Positions 17,369-27,043 of a DNA stretch of 64,000 nucleotides are shown here, piece by piece. Within the stretch, counting starts at the first letter, position 1. The number at the start of each line of letters is the position of its first letter. Origin of the DNA: Marinobacter antarcticus (GTDB lineage Bacteria > Pseudomonadota > Gammaproteobacteria > Pseudomonadales > Oleiphilaceae); NCBI RefSeq assembly GCF_900142385.1, contig NZ_FRAQ01000001.1:186001-250000 (forward strand), read 5' to 3'. The notes below the pieces were generated by a model. The model was not told the DNA's origin, did not search any database, and saw only the letters and a program-made list of their open reading frames with translations. The position numbers and the translations under genes are program-made.

Positions 17369-20300
17369 ATGATTGATATCAGGATTGTCGGGAATAGAGA
17401 AACGGAAAGCTGGCTGAAACGGCAGCAGGAAACCCTGCTGTCCTCAGATTTCAACTGTCGGTTCTCATCAATGGCTGCCCCCGTCGAAGCGACGGAGCCA
17501 CCCAATGTCTGGCTAATTGATGCCGATGGTTCCGAAGCGCTGCCGTTGAGAGAGATAATAGCCGAACTGCATACCAATGACGGAATAGCCAAAGCCCCGA
17601 TCGTGGTTGTCGGAAAATCAATGACAACCCAATTAGCGAGCGAGGCTATGGCAGCGGGAGCCAGGCGCTTTCTTGTTAAACCGCTCACTTCCCGAATGCT
17701 GGCCAGCACCTGTCAGGAGCTGGGAATTTCTCACTCACCGATGCCCAGAACTGCCCTGATTCTTGAGGATCGGCAGGCAACCCATGAGGCAATCCGGGAA
17801 CATCTGGCCACTCGGTCTATTGAAATATTGCCGGCAAGCTCCATTCAGGCGGCATTCGACTTGCTCACACAACACGATCCCGATGTAATCGTTGTAAGTC
17901 ATTACAGCGACTTGATGAGTTATCGTAAGCTTTCTGCCCTGCTCCGTTTTTTCCCTCAGAGCTCAGGCATACCCGTTTTCTTTACGACCGACGACATTAC
18001 CGATAGTGAAGCCAGGGATTTACTCAGTCTGACGGAAACCAATACTCACTGTGCAACCTATGCGGACCTGCCCCGGCTTATCCTTGAAGTGACAAATCAA
18101 CGGGTCGGGCGGGCAACATCCGGTGGACGACTCTATGACATCTTGTACGAACGAGAGCAGGAACACCTTGCACTGAATCATCACGCCATAGTCAGTATGG
18201 CTGACAGCGCGGGGCAAATTACCGAAGTTAACCGAAACTTTTGTGACACCAGCCAGTATTCCGAGACAGAGCTCCTCGGCCAGAATCATCGCATACTGAA
18301 ATCCGGCTATCATTCACCCGATTTTTACAGAGACCTGTGGCAAACGATATCCCGGGGCGATGTCTGGAAGGGTGAGATCTGCAACCGAGCTAAAGATGGT
18401 CGTTACTATTGGGTCTCATCGACGATCGTTCCCTTTCTGGATAGCAGAAAGCGCCCGTACAAGTACATTGCTATTCGCAAAGACATCACCCATGTCAAAA
18501 CGTCCGAACACCGCGGGGAGCTGTATGGGCAACTCGCAAGGCTGGTCAGTGGGGCCAGCGCCCAGGTTCTTTCCGGCGACTGGGCAGACGTCCCGGAAAT
18601 ACTCCAGTCAGCACTGCAACCACTTTGCAGATTTCTTGGCATCTATCATGTATCGATAAAGCTTCACCAGACCGATCACCTCTTTGCCAAAGGGAACCGG
18701 CCTGCAGTCGACTCGAGCCATAACGCCTCCCTTTCGATTACAGGGTTTGACACGACTGGAAGCGAACGACAAGCAGATGACTGCTACAAGATCGAAACCA
18801 CGCTCCGGGCAGACCGGACAGAGCTGGGTTCACTGGAGCTGCTAACACGGCAGAACGCCTTGAAGGATGTTCCCCGCGCTCAGGGTCTGATTGATATACT
18901 TGGCAGTGTCATTTCCAATTCTCTTGCCCGCTGGATGTCAGAATTCTACCAGGAACGGGACCGGGAACGGCTCCGCAAGGCCCAGTCCTTTGCAAACATC
19001 GGTACCTGGGAGTGGAACCTTGAAACCAACGATCTGTTCTGGACGGGAACCATCCCGGTAATTTTCGGATACCCGGAAGGGGATCTGGAAACCTCCTATG
19101 AAAACTTTATAACCGCTGTTCATCCCGATGACCGTGCAAAAGTTGAGGCAGGAATAGCGGCCGCTATTGAACATGATGAACCTTATCGAATTGAACATCG
19201 GGTTGTATGGCCCGATGGCACGGTGAGGCTGCTTTTGGAAGCGGGCGCTGTGATTCGGAGCGATGATGGCATGGCAAAACAAATGCTGGGTATCGTTCAG
19301 GACGTGACTCAGGCCCATGAAGCGAAGCAGCAGCTGGCTCTCCAGACCCGCCTGTTGAACATACTTCATGACTCCCTCACCGCGTTCATTCGCGAAGGGA
19401 AATTCCGGGCCACCCTTGACAGCATGCTCGAGAGCCTGCTGGAACTGACCAGCAGCGAATTTGGTTTTCTGGCAGAAGTGCTCCATGACGGCGAGAAAAC
19501 TCCGTATCTCCGGGTTCAATCCATTAGCAATATCCCCTGGGGCCCAAGCTCTGAAGAGATGTACAGCCGGGTCGGGACGGACAGATTCGAGCTTTTCGGT
19601 CTCGATAGTGTAATTGGAGAGTCGGTCAGAGAAGGGAAGGTGGTGAGTGTCGACGAAACCCGATCAGGCGAACTGTTCACCGGGCTCCCGGAAGGGCACC
19701 CTGAAATAAGGACGTTTCTCAGCGTGCCGGTCTTTATCGGCTCCGACCTGGTCGGTGTCTTCGCCCTTGCCAACCGTGATTCCGGTTACGACCAGTCACT
19801 CATCAATTTTCTACGGCCCTTTGCCGCGAACTACGGCGTGATCATTAACTCTCAGCGAATGATTGATATGGGAGAAACGAATCGCATGAGTCTGACTCAT
19901 GCAAAGCTACAGGCAGACCAAGCCAACCGGGCAAAATCCGAATTCCTTTCCAGCATGAGCCATGAATTGCGCACGCCGATGAATGCCATCCTGGGCTTTG
20001 GCCAGCTATTGGAAAGCGATCCAGAGCTGAATGACGACCAGCAGGACAGCGTCAACGAAATTCTGTCCGCCAGCAAACACCTGCTCGAACTCATCAATGA
20101 AGTGCTTGATCTGGCAAGGATCGAGTCGGGTAAGCTGGAGCTCTCGCTCGAAACCATACCCGTGCGCGCAATCACTGACGAAGCGTTAACGTTCGTCAGG
20201 CTGTCCGCTGAAAAGCGCGGTATCCAAATTTCCATCCGAAACATGGGGACCCTCCGCGTCGCCGCCGACTGGACCCGCCTGAAACAGGCCCTGCTGAACC

Positions 20301-21049
20301 TTCTGTCCAATGCCGTCAAGTACAATCGGGTCGATGGCAGCATCCTGATCGAGGCAAAACCCCATGGATCTGCATGGGTTGATATTCGGGTTACAGATAC
20401 CGGCCCTGGCATCCCGGAGTCCCGAATACCTGAACTGTTCCAGCCGTTCAACCGCTTGGGGGCAGAGCTTGGCCATATCGAAGGTACCGGCATAGGGCTA
20501 TCACTGACCCGGCGGCTCGTGGAGTTGATGGGAGGCAGCATTGGGGTTACCAGCGCCATTGGCGAAGGATCTACATTCTGGATCCGCCTGCCGGTTGAAC
20601 GGCTGCACACGAGCACAAACGCCGAGCCGTCAATCGATTACGGTCAAAGCCAAACTCTGTCTGGCGAGCGAACTTCCAACAAAAAACGGTCCATTCTTTA
20701 TATTGAGGATAATCCGGCGAACCTGAAACTTGTTGAAAGAATCGTCCAGCGGCAACGCGACTTTTCGCTTATTTCGGCGATCACCGCCGAAGAAGGATTG
20801 AACCTGGCAAGGGCCTGTCAACCGGACCTCATTCTTCTCGATATTAATTTGCCGGATTTGGACGGCTACGTTGTCCTGGATAAGTTAAAGGCACAGGTGC
20901 CCCCGAACAATGCCCCTGTCATCGCCCTCACGGCGAACGCCATGCATAGTGAAGTCCGGAGAGGGAAAAATGCCGGTTTCGATGATTATCTAACCAAGCC
21001 AATCAACATTGCAGAATTAACGAACACACTGGGAAAATACCTCGGGTAA
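17369..21049 (+). CDS. Large hybrid sensor histidine kinase (2 degenerate REC, PAS, GAF, PAS, GAF, HisKA, HATPase, REC)
   Basis: 1226 residues, no transmembrane segments. Order: receiver-like domain about 1-120 (VWLIDADGS, FLVKPLTS) lacking the acidic beta-1 pair; second receiver-like domain about 126-240 (ALILED) whose phospho-Asp site reads VIVVSHYSD; PAS about 270-375 (HRILKSGYHSPDFYRDLW); GAF about 395-530; PAS about 540-655 (GTWEWNLETNDLFW); GAF about 665-840; HisKA with phospho-His H865 in SMSHELRTPMN; HATPase with N-box LLNLLSNAVKYNR and a GTGIGLSL G-box; C-terminal receiver about 1108-1226 with D1158 in LILLDINLPD. Kinase and final receiver look active, the two N-terminal receivers do not. 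Starts 11 nt after aer; probably phosphorylates the next-gene HD-GYP regulator. Confidence 0.93.
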   Translation: MIDIRIVGNRETESWLKRQQETLLSSDFNCRFSSMAAPVEATEPPNVWLIDADGSEALPLREIIAELHTNDGIAKAPIVVVGKSMTTQLASEAMAAGARRFLVKPLTSRMLASTCQELGISHSPMPRTALILEDRQATHEAIREHLATRSIEILPASSIQAAFDLLTQHDPDVIVVSHYSDLMSYRKLSALLRFFPQSSGIPVFFTTDDITDSEARDLLSLTETNTHCATYADLPRLILEVTNQRVGRATSGGRLYDILYEREQEHLALNHHAIVSMADSAGQITEVNRNFCDTSQYSETELLGQNHRILKSGYHSPDFYRDLWQTISRGDVWKGEICNRAKDGRYYWVSSTIVPFLDSRKRPYKYIAIRKDITHVKTSEHRGELYGQLARLVSGASAQVLSGDWADVPEILQSALQPLCRFLGIYHVSIKLHQTDHLFAKGNRPAVDSSHNASLSITGFDTTGSERQADDCYKIETTLRADRTELGSLELLTRQNALKDVPRAQGLIDILGSVISNSLARWMSEFYQERDRERLRKAQSFANIGTWEWNLETNDLFWTGTIPVIFGYPEGDLETSYENFITAVHPDDRAKVEAGIAAAIEHDEPYRIEHRVVWPDGTVRLLLEAGAVIRSDDGMAKQMLGIVQDVTQAHEAKQQLALQTRLLNILHDSLTAFIREGKFRATLDSMLESLLELTSSEFGFLAEVLHDGEKTPYLRVQSISNIPWGPSSEEMYSRVGTDRFELFGLDSVIGESVREGKVVSVDETRSGELFTGLPEGHPEIRTFLSVPVFIGSDLVGVFALANRDSGYDQSLINFLRPFAANYGVIINSQRMIDMGETNRMSLTHAKLQADQANRAKSEFLSSMSHELRTPMNAILGFGQLLESDPELNDDQQDSVNEILSASKHLLELINEVLDLARIESGKLELSLETIPVRAITDEALTFVRLSAEKRGIQISIRNMGTLRVAADWTRLKQALLNLLSNAVKYNRVDGSILIEAKPHGSAWVDIRVTDTGPGIPESRIPELFQPFNRLGAELGHIEGTGIGLSLTRRLVELMGGSIGVTSAIGEGSTFWIRLPVERLHTSTNAEPSIDYGQSQTLSGERTSNKKRSILYIEDNPANLKLVERIVQRQRDFSLISAITAEEGLNLARACQPDLILLDINLPDLDGYVVLDKLKAQVPPNNAPVIALTANAMHSEVRRGKNAGFDDYLTKPINIAELTNTLGKYLG

Positions 21050-21056
21050 ACGAATC

Positions 21057-22121
21057 ATGTGCACCTTTTCAGAAAAAAACCTTCAGGAACAGAGCATCTT
21101 CGTGGTTGACGACGAACTGGTCAACCTGAAACTCCTGGAAAAAACTCTCAGGTCCGCAGGCTATACAAACCTGGTACTCATCAGCGATCCGCATCAGGTT
21201 CTTCCTGCCTACCAGGCGCACAATCCTTCTCTGATTCTCCTGGATCTTAATATGCCGGGCTTTGACGGATACCAGATTATGGAGCAGCTCGGCAATCTGA
21301 ATGACCCGATGCTGCCTCCCATTGTTATACTGACCGCGCAGAATCAGCAGGAGTATCTGCTTCGTGCTTTGGACGCAGGGGCCCGGGACTTTGTTAGTAA
21401 ACCCTTTGATCGCCGGGAGTTACTGATGCGCGTCAGGAATTTTCTGGACGCCCATCTCGCCCATCGGCTAGTGCACGATCAGAAAAATCATCTGGAAATG
21501 CTGGTGGGAAAACGCACACAGGAACTGCAGGAAACCAGGCTGGAAATCATTCGGCGGCTTGGACATGCGGCGGAGTACCGGGATGAAGAAACGGGAAGCC
21601 ACATTATAAGAATGAGCAAGATGTGTGCCCTTCTTGCCGACAAAGCTGGCTGGCCCAAAGAGCAATGCGACTTGATCCTGCAAGCCAGCCCAATGCATGA
21701 CATCGGTAAAATTGGCATTCCCGACGCCATCCTGTTAAAACCCGGAAAGCTGGATCCGCAAGAATGGCAAACCATGAAAGCCCATGCTGAAATCGGTGGG
21801 CGGCTATTGGAGGGTAATGACAACGAACTCATGGTCATGGCCCGTGAAATTGCCATCAACCACCACGAAAAATGGGACGGGAGCGGCTATCCAAGTGGAT
21901 TAGAAGGTGAAAATATTCCCCTTTCCGGGAGAATTGCAGCACTGGCCGACGTATTTGATGCGTTGACTTCCGCACGCCCCTACAAGAAAGCCTGGCCGAT
22001 AGCAGATGCTGTGCAACTGATACGGGAAAGCCGGGGCAAGCACTTTGATCCGGAGCTGGTCGACCTGTTCCTTGATGACGTCGACAGCTTTGCAAAAATC
22101 AAAAATACCTATCAGGACTAG
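21057..22121 (+). CDS. Response regulator with HD-GYP c-di-GMP phosphodiesterase domain
   Basis: 354 residues. Receiver domain 10-130 with acidic pair VVDDE, phosphoacceptor D63 (LILLDLNMPG) and Lys in VSKPFD. A coiled linker (LEMLVGKRTQELQETRLEIIRRLGHAAEYRD) leads to HD-GYP: H214-D215 in MHDIGKIGIPD, HHEKWDGSGYP with GYP at 277-279, and DVFDALTSARPYKKAW. All metal-site signatures are present, so it should hydrolyse c-di-GMP to GMP. Begins 7 nt after the hybrid kinase. Paired with a GGDEF cyclase next door it provides the opposing activity. Confidence 0.94.
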   Translation: MCTFSEKNLQEQSIFVVDDELVNLKLLEKTLRSAGYTNLVLISDPHQVLPAYQAHNPSLILLDLNMPGFDGYQIMEQLGNLNDPMLPPIVILTAQNQQEYLLRALDAGARDFVSKPFDRRELLMRVRNFLDAHLAHRLVHDQKNHLEMLVGKRTQELQETRLEIIRRLGHAAEYRDEETGSHIIRMSKMCALLADKAGWPKEQCDLILQASPMHDIGKIGIPDAILLKPGKLDPQEWQTMKAHAEIGGRLLEGNDNELMVMAREIAINHHEKWDGSGYPSGLEGENIPLSGRIAALADVFDALTSARPYKKAWPIADAVQLIRESRGKHFDPELVDLFLDDVDSFAKIKNTYQD

Positions 22122-22132
22122 CCAGACCACCT

Positions 22133-23392
22133 ATGCCAATGACTTCCGAAAACCTGAGGTGGATGATCAATGCGATTCCCGATGCAGCCATTCTCATCAG
22201 TCGGGACCGAACCATTATCAATGCCAACCAGAAAGCGGCCGACATTTTTTTAACGAGCGTGACACGGCTGGAAGGCGATTCACTGGACATCCTGATACCA
22301 GAACATTCGAGAACCGCTCACGAACAACACGTTGAGGGCTTTTTCAGCGAGCCAATGAAGCGCCCCATGGGATCAGGGCTTCGCTTTCATGGCAGCCGCG
22401 CCGACGGTTCCATTTTTCCGGTCGCCGTCATGTTAAGCCAGATCATGGTCGAATCCACAGACTATGCAATTGCCATCATTCGCGACGACTCTGACAGAGC
22501 GGCAATACAGGCGATGAAAGAAAAGCTTGAATCAGCAAATCTCCGATTGGCCAAGGCTCAGGAGGTCGGAGGGCTGGCCTGGTGGGAGGCTGACCTCCGG
22601 ACAAATGAACTGGTTTGGTCCGCCGTGATTCCCAGAATTCTGGACCTTGGACAGGCGGACCACCCTTCCTTCTGCACAATACGCAACCGCTGCATTCCCG
22701 AAGACCGGCAGAACTTCGATGCCATACATGGTCGTTGGGGAACTGTATCCGGCAAGACGGCCACTTACAGAATACGTAAAAAAGATGGCAAAATACGCTG
22801 GATCGAAGAGACCGTTCATCAGGAGATGGACCATATCGTGCTTGGTGTCATGCGTGACATCACTGACCAGAAAAACCTGGAAAAAAAGTTGCGCACAGAA
22901 TCGGTTACCGACGAACTGACAGGGCTGTTCAACCGGAAGCAATTCAACCGCGATCTGAAAAGTCGCTATTCGGAATTCGTCCGTTCCGGAACCAACTCGT
23001 CTATCATCACCTATGATTTTGATTACTTCAAAAATATCAATGATTTGTACGGGCATGCCATGGGCGATCAAGTCCTCAGCCAATCCGCCACTATCGTCAC
23101 TGACCAACTCAGGGCATCGGATCATGCCTACAGACTGGGCGGCGAAGAATTCGCGATCCTGCTCCGCGGAACCGATATGGAGAATGCGCGAGTTTTAGCG
23201 GAAAGAATCCGGAAATCGGTTGGAGAAGCACGCTTCAGACTCGACGATGCCTGGGCGTGCACAACCGTCAGTCTCGGCGTATCACAGCTCCACCGCTCAG
23301 ATAGCTGCTTCGAAGATGTTTCTATACGGGCAGATGAGGCACTTTATCGAAGTAAGGCCAATGGCCGTAACAAGGTCAGCATTTGCGAATAG
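22133..23392 (+). CDS. PAS-PAS-GGDEF diguanylate cyclase
   Basis: 419 residues. PAS 1 (about 8-120, MINAIPDAAILISRDRTIINAN), PAS 2 (about 145-250, GLAWWEADLRTNELVWSAVI, with the PAC-type RIRKKDGKIRWIEETV), then GGDEF with an intact GGEEF motif at 336-340 and an I-site RASD five residues upstream. The metal-binding DFDYFKNINDLYGHAMGDQ segment is present. Predicted active and product-inhibited c-di-GMP synthase, cytosolic. Last gene of the aer operon, 11 nt after the HD-GYP gene. Confidence 0.93.
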   Translation: MPMTSENLRWMINAIPDAAILISRDRTIINANQKAADIFLTSVTRLEGDSLDILIPEHSRTAHEQHVEGFFSEPMKRPMGSGLRFHGSRADGSIFPVAVMLSQIMVESTDYAIAIIRDDSDRAAIQAMKEKLESANLRLAKAQEVGGLAWWEADLRTNELVWSAVIPRILDLGQADHPSFCTIRNRCIPEDRQNFDAIHGRWGTVSGKTATYRIRKKDGKIRWIEETVHQEMDHIVLGVMRDITDQKNLEKKLRTESVTDELTGLFNRKQFNRDLKSRYSEFVRSGTNSSIITYDFDYFKNINDLYGHAMGDQVLSQSATIVTDQLRASDHAYRLGGEEFAILLRGTDMENARVLAERIRKSVGEARFRLDDAWACTTVSLGVSQLHRSDSCFEDVSIRADEALYRSKANGRNKVSICE

Positions 23393-23425
23393 GTAAATGG
23401 GTTGACCACTTGCAGCCAACACCTC

Positions 23426-24463
23426 TCAAGAGGAAGAATCCGCAGAGGTATACCACAATGTCTTCTGCCCCGAAGCGCCTGTGCTGACCGAAGCCACCTT
23501 TGCAGAATTCCGTTTCAATACCTCAAGGCCTTGAATAGTATCACTGGGATACTCACCGAAATGGTCGTAATAATACGATGAAAAGCGGCCCGCATGATTA
23601 AATCCCCATTTCAGCGCATGATTCCCGACTCCCGGTTCCTCGCGATAGCAACAGATCAGGGACTCCCTGACCTTGACCAATCTGCGTGACAGGCAGTAAT
23701 TGTAAGGTGTCATACCTGTATATTTTTTCATGAGGTAATAGAAGTTTCTCAGGCTCAGGCCTGCATCCCGGGCTATTGTTTCCAGTTCAATATCTGTTGC
23801 TAATCGGTCATTGATCTGTTCCAGGGCCGTGCATATCCTTCGATCCTCTCCAATCAGCACTTTATTCTGAACCGTCGAAGCCGCCGACCTTTCGCCTGCC
23901 AGATAACGTGCCAGGACTTCCTCAAAGCAACGGATCCGTTGCTTTGCATGATGATGATCCCGAAAAAATGGTGTTTCAAGCAAATAGCTATTGAGTATTT
24001 TTGCGAGTTGAGCATCGCCATTTTCCAGCGAATCGTTCGCATTTATCCAGATTGTTTCGCTAATCTGAACAATGAAAAGGTGGACCTCCGATGACAGCCG
24101 GGCACGAAACTCTGCATTTGGCTTGAGCGCAAAAGGAACCCCGGGGGTGCAGCAAAAATGCCGGCCTTCAACCTCAAAATCAACGCTCCCCTGGACAGGC
24201 ATAATGATCGTCGCGATCCCAGCATTGGAACCGACGATACTGGACGCGGAACGCAGGTAGATACCGCACACGTTAACGTTTTCCGCCTTGAGAAATGACA
24301 GGCGGGAATCGAAATCGGCACAACCAGGCGACACTTTCACCTCTTGCGACAACCGTGGACTGCCGGTCAGCACCTGAAGCGCGGACAGCCAGCTTTTCGG
24401 GTTTCCAGTTGCGATGCGGAGGTAATGCTCAAGTACAAAAATCTGGGTGTTGCAAGCGCGCAT
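23426..24463 (-). CDS. AraC-family transcriptional regulator
   Basis: 345 residues from ATG 24463; an upstream in-frame TTG would add 17 residues, so the start is uncertain. The N-terminal half is a sensor of the AraC-binding-2 type (GIATIIMPVQGSVDFEVEGR, a cupin-like strand pattern with PGVPFALKPNAEFRARL). The C-terminal double HTH includes DIELETIARDAGLSLRNFYYLMKKYTGMTPYNYC and the second helix pair ALKWGFNHAGRFSSYYYDHFGEYP, the family signature. It is divergent from the SDR gene, a likely target. Ligand unknown. Confidence 0.9.
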   Translation of the reverse strand: MRACNTQIFVLEHYLRIATGNPKSWLSALQVLTGSPRLSQEVKVSPGCADFDSRLSFLKAENVNVCGIYLRSASSIVGSNAGIATIIMPVQGSVDFEVEGRHFCCTPGVPFALKPNAEFRARLSSEVHLFIVQISETIWINANDSLENGDAQLAKILNSYLLETPFFRDHHHAKQRIRCFEEVLARYLAGERSAASTVQNKVLIGEDRRICTALEQINDRLATDIELETIARDAGLSLRNFYYLMKKYTGMTPYNYCLSRRLVKVRESLICCYREEPGVGNHALKWGFNHAGRFSSYYYDHFGEYPSDTIQGLEVLKRNSAKVASVSTGASGQKTLWYTSADSSS

Positions 24464-24618
24464 TTGTGACTGGCTCTGAATTAACACGCATACTGGCTCG
24501 TTTGCGGCCAACAACTTTACATTGAGTTACACTGTGCGGATATCCATTTATTGCAACAACTGCGTTAACAGACTCTGCCGGACACTTGGTAGCAGAACGC
24601 CTCACTAAGGAAGACACT

Positions 24619-25365
24619 ATGCGAAAAAACATCCTGATTACCGGAGCAAGCACTGGCTTGGGTGAAGGAATGGCGCGGGCATGGGCGGCGAAGGGCTGTA
24701 ATCTGGCGTTATGCGCCCGTAGCGCCGAGAAGCTGAGCGAGTTGCAGCAGGAGTTGCAGACCAACTACCCCGATATCCGCGTACTTGTGCGCCCTCTCGA
24801 TGTGTGTGACTACGAGCAGGTATTTGAGGTCTTCCGGGCTTTCCAGCAGGAGTTCGGCAGTCTGGACCGGGTAGTTGTCAACGCAGGCATTGGAAGCTCA
24901 TCAGCCATCGGTCGCGGCCAGTTTTCGTCCAATCGCCAGGCTGCCGAAACCAACTTTGTAGCCGCCATCGCCCAATGCGAATCCGCCATGGAAATCTTCC
25001 GGGAACAGAACAGCGGCCACCTGGTGCTGATGTCCTCGGTCAGCGGCGTGCGCGGCTTTCGTGGAGCACTGAATGTATACGCCGCAACCAAGGCCGCCGT
25101 GGCTTCTCTCGCAGAGGGCTTGCAGCTGGACACAAGAGGTACGCCAATCCGGGTGAGTAACATCATGCCAGGCTACATTCTCACCGACATTAACCGGGAC
25201 ACCAAAAATGCGCCTTTCCGGGTGGATCTGGACACCGGCGTGCGTGCATTGGTTCAAGCCATCGACAAGGAAAAGCGCCGGGCCTACGTACCCTGGTGGC
25301 CATGGACACCCGTAAGTTACGTGCTGAAGGCCATGCCCTTTGGTCTGTTTGCGCGAACCATGTAG
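24619..25365 (+). CDS. Short-chain dehydrogenase/reductase
   Basis: 248 residues, classical SDR. NAD(P)-binding TGASTGLGEG near the N-terminus; DVCDYEQV; NAGIGSSSA; the catalytic Ser in VLMSSVSGVRG and YAATK (Tyr-x-x-x-Lys). The ATG at 24619 has TAAGGAAG upstream; eleven more in-frame codons upstream are less likely. A hydrophobic C-terminus (PWWPWTPVSYVLKAMPFGLF) suggests membrane association, as in lipid-acting SDRs. Divergent from the AraC gene. Substrate unknown. Confidence 0.9.
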   Translation: MRKNILITGASTGLGEGMARAWAAKGCNLALCARSAEKLSELQQELQTNYPDIRVLVRPLDVCDYEQVFEVFRAFQQEFGSLDRVVVNAGIGSSSAIGRGQFSSNRQAAETNFVAAIAQCESAMEIFREQNSGHLVLMSSVSGVRGFRGALNVYAATKAAVASLAEGLQLDTRGTPIRVSNIMPGYILTDINRDTKNAPFRVDLDTGVRALVQAIDKEKRRAYVPWWPWTPVSYVLKAMPFGLFARTM

Positions 25366-25538
25366 CGCACCGAAGCCGTTGGCTGGGCCTTTACCGTCAG
25401 GAAAAAACGGGAACCGGGTAAAGGCGAATACCAGATGGCGGTAAATTGACGCATTCCGTAACCAAACGGCGCCATTTTTAACACCATTTGACACCTTTGG
25501 CCGTTAGCATTGCAGCATCCACTTTCCCTGGAGTTGCA

Positions 25539-26936
25539 ATGACCACCTTCCATACACGCACACGGCTCGGCTTTTTCGCCATAGCGCTAAGCTCGCTGCT
25601 TTCGGCCTGCGGCGGCGTTGATTCAGCAACCCCGCCAGCTGAAGCGCCCAATGCATCGGTGAGCACTCCCGGTAACGACTCCGCCTCTGGCGAAACTGAA
25701 AACCAAAAGCTATGGGTGGAGGGCTATGCAGTCAAGGGCGCCATTGAGGGAGGGCTGATATCTATCTGGTATCACGAGCCTGGCGCCATGGATAGCGGTT
25801 GGGTACAGATAGGTGAAACGGTCAGGACTAACCAGAATGGTGGGTTCCGCATTTCAGTACCTGAAGACTATTCAAACCAACCCCTGAAAGTGATTCTGCA
25901 GTCAGATACCCAAACTCTCATGCGCTGTGATGCTCAACCTGCATGTATAACGCCTTCGCGCGTTAGCGTCGGCTTTGGCGAATGGTTCTGGCCGGGAAGT
26001 AACCTGGTTTTAAAATCGCTTGTGAATCCTTCAGACCCCAACCGGAGTGTTGTTTTAACGCCACTGGTAACCTTGGCATTTGAAAAATTCCTCAAATCTC
26101 CGGATGGCAGTTTGTCCCGGTTCGTGGAGCTACTTGGGGACCAGGAAGAGCGCTTTGGGCTTGATGCTGGCGCACTGTCCAGGAGGCCTGTAGATCTTGC
26201 AGCGCCTGATTTAAGTAGCGTTCAAGCGTCGGATTTGAAGACCGCTTTGCTGAATATCGCATTTCTGAGCCTGGTAGATGGTGATCTCTGGCGCACACTG
26301 GGTGATGTGCTTGAAACCGCCCGGGCGAGCTCTGAGGCAAATGGAGACCTGCCTCTGAGCGCCGGGGGTAATCTGAATCTGAGCGTTGAGCTGTTAGCGC
26401 TGGCAGGCATGCTTCAGGCTGAATATTTGCAGGCGTTATTAATAGATACGGGCGTTCAGGACAATATTCTGGCCGATGCTGTCACGAGCCTTGAAGACAC
26501 TCTGAGTTCAACAGGACATATTACTTCGCCTCAGCCTGAGCCGGTTCCTGAGCCAGCGCCGGAGCCAACTCCCGAGCCTGTTCCTGAACCCGCACCGGCC
26601 CCAGAACTTGTTCCTGAACCCGTACCGACCCCAGAGCCTGCTCCTGAACCGGCGCCGGTAACCGGGTCCGCGAAAATGAGCTGGAATGCACCTTCCACCC
26701 GCGTCAACGGGGATTCACTGGCAATGGGTGAGATTGAAAAGTACATCGTGCGATACGGCACCGAACAAAGCATTGAAGAGAGGTCTAATGAAGCGGTTGT
26801 GGAAGATGGTCAGGCGATGGAATACGAAGTCGCAGGGCTTGCTGAGGGCACCTGGTACTTCGCCATCAAAGCCATAGATACAAACGGTCTTGAGAGTGAT
26901 TGGTCGGTATCTGCCAGCAAGACGATTACCCGGTAA
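25539..26936 (+). CDS. Pro-rich lipoprotein with C-terminal fibronectin type III-like domain
   Basis: 465 residues. The N-terminus MTTFHTRTRLGFFAIALSSL leads to the lipobox LSAC (Cys about 21), so a lipoprotein. The ATG at 25539 has TGGAG upstream and gives the correct signal peptide. The middle (about 55-325) is an unassigned secreted domain with an early carboxypeptidase-regulatory-like part (VEGYAVKGAIEGGLISIWY). From about 330 to 376 there is a Pro-Glu/Ala-Pro repeat (PEPVPEPAPEPTPEP-like), a wall-spanning or spacer linker. The last about 85 residues resemble FnIII (YIVRYGTE, AMEYEVAGLAEGTWYFAIKAID). Probably a surface-exposed protein; function unknown. Confidence 0.8.
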   Translation: MTTFHTRTRLGFFAIALSSLLSACGGVDSATPPAEAPNASVSTPGNDSASGETENQKLWVEGYAVKGAIEGGLISIWYHEPGAMDSGWVQIGETVRTNQNGGFRISVPEDYSNQPLKVILQSDTQTLMRCDAQPACITPSRVSVGFGEWFWPGSNLVLKSLVNPSDPNRSVVLTPLVTLAFEKFLKSPDGSLSRFVELLGDQEERFGLDAGALSRRPVDLAAPDLSSVQASDLKTALLNIAFLSLVDGDLWRTLGDVLETARASSEANGDLPLSAGGNLNLSVELLALAGMLQAEYLQALLIDTGVQDNILADAVTSLEDTLSSTGHITSPQPEPVPEPAPEPTPEPVPEPAPAPELVPEPVPTPEPAPEPAPVTGSAKMSWNAPSTRVNGDSLAMGEIEKYIVRYGTEQSIEERSNEAVVEDGQAMEYEVAGLAEGTWYFAIKAIDTNGLESDWSVSASKTITR

Positions 26937-26947
26937 ACCCGGGAAAA

Positions 26948-26961
26948 GCTCACACGTGAGC
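26948..26961. other. Palindrome between convergent genes
   Basis: GCTCACACGTGAGC is a near-perfect palindrome lying between the convergent lipoprotein and MFS genes. Without a T-run it is not a clear terminator. Confidence 0.3.
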
Positions 26962-27043
26962 CAATGCCAGAGCCTGCAGGCAGGCCCGCGAGCTGCCTAG
27001 CTTCTTCGCTAGCACTGCAGCGTTCAACGGCAGCGAGTCGAGA

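Noticed and set aside
26527..26670. Pro-Glu/Pro-Ala repeats considered as a tandem DNA repeat or sorting signal
   Set aside because: The nucleotide repeats follow directly from a Pro-rich linker in a lipoprotein; there is no PEP-CTERM or sortase-type C-terminal helix.
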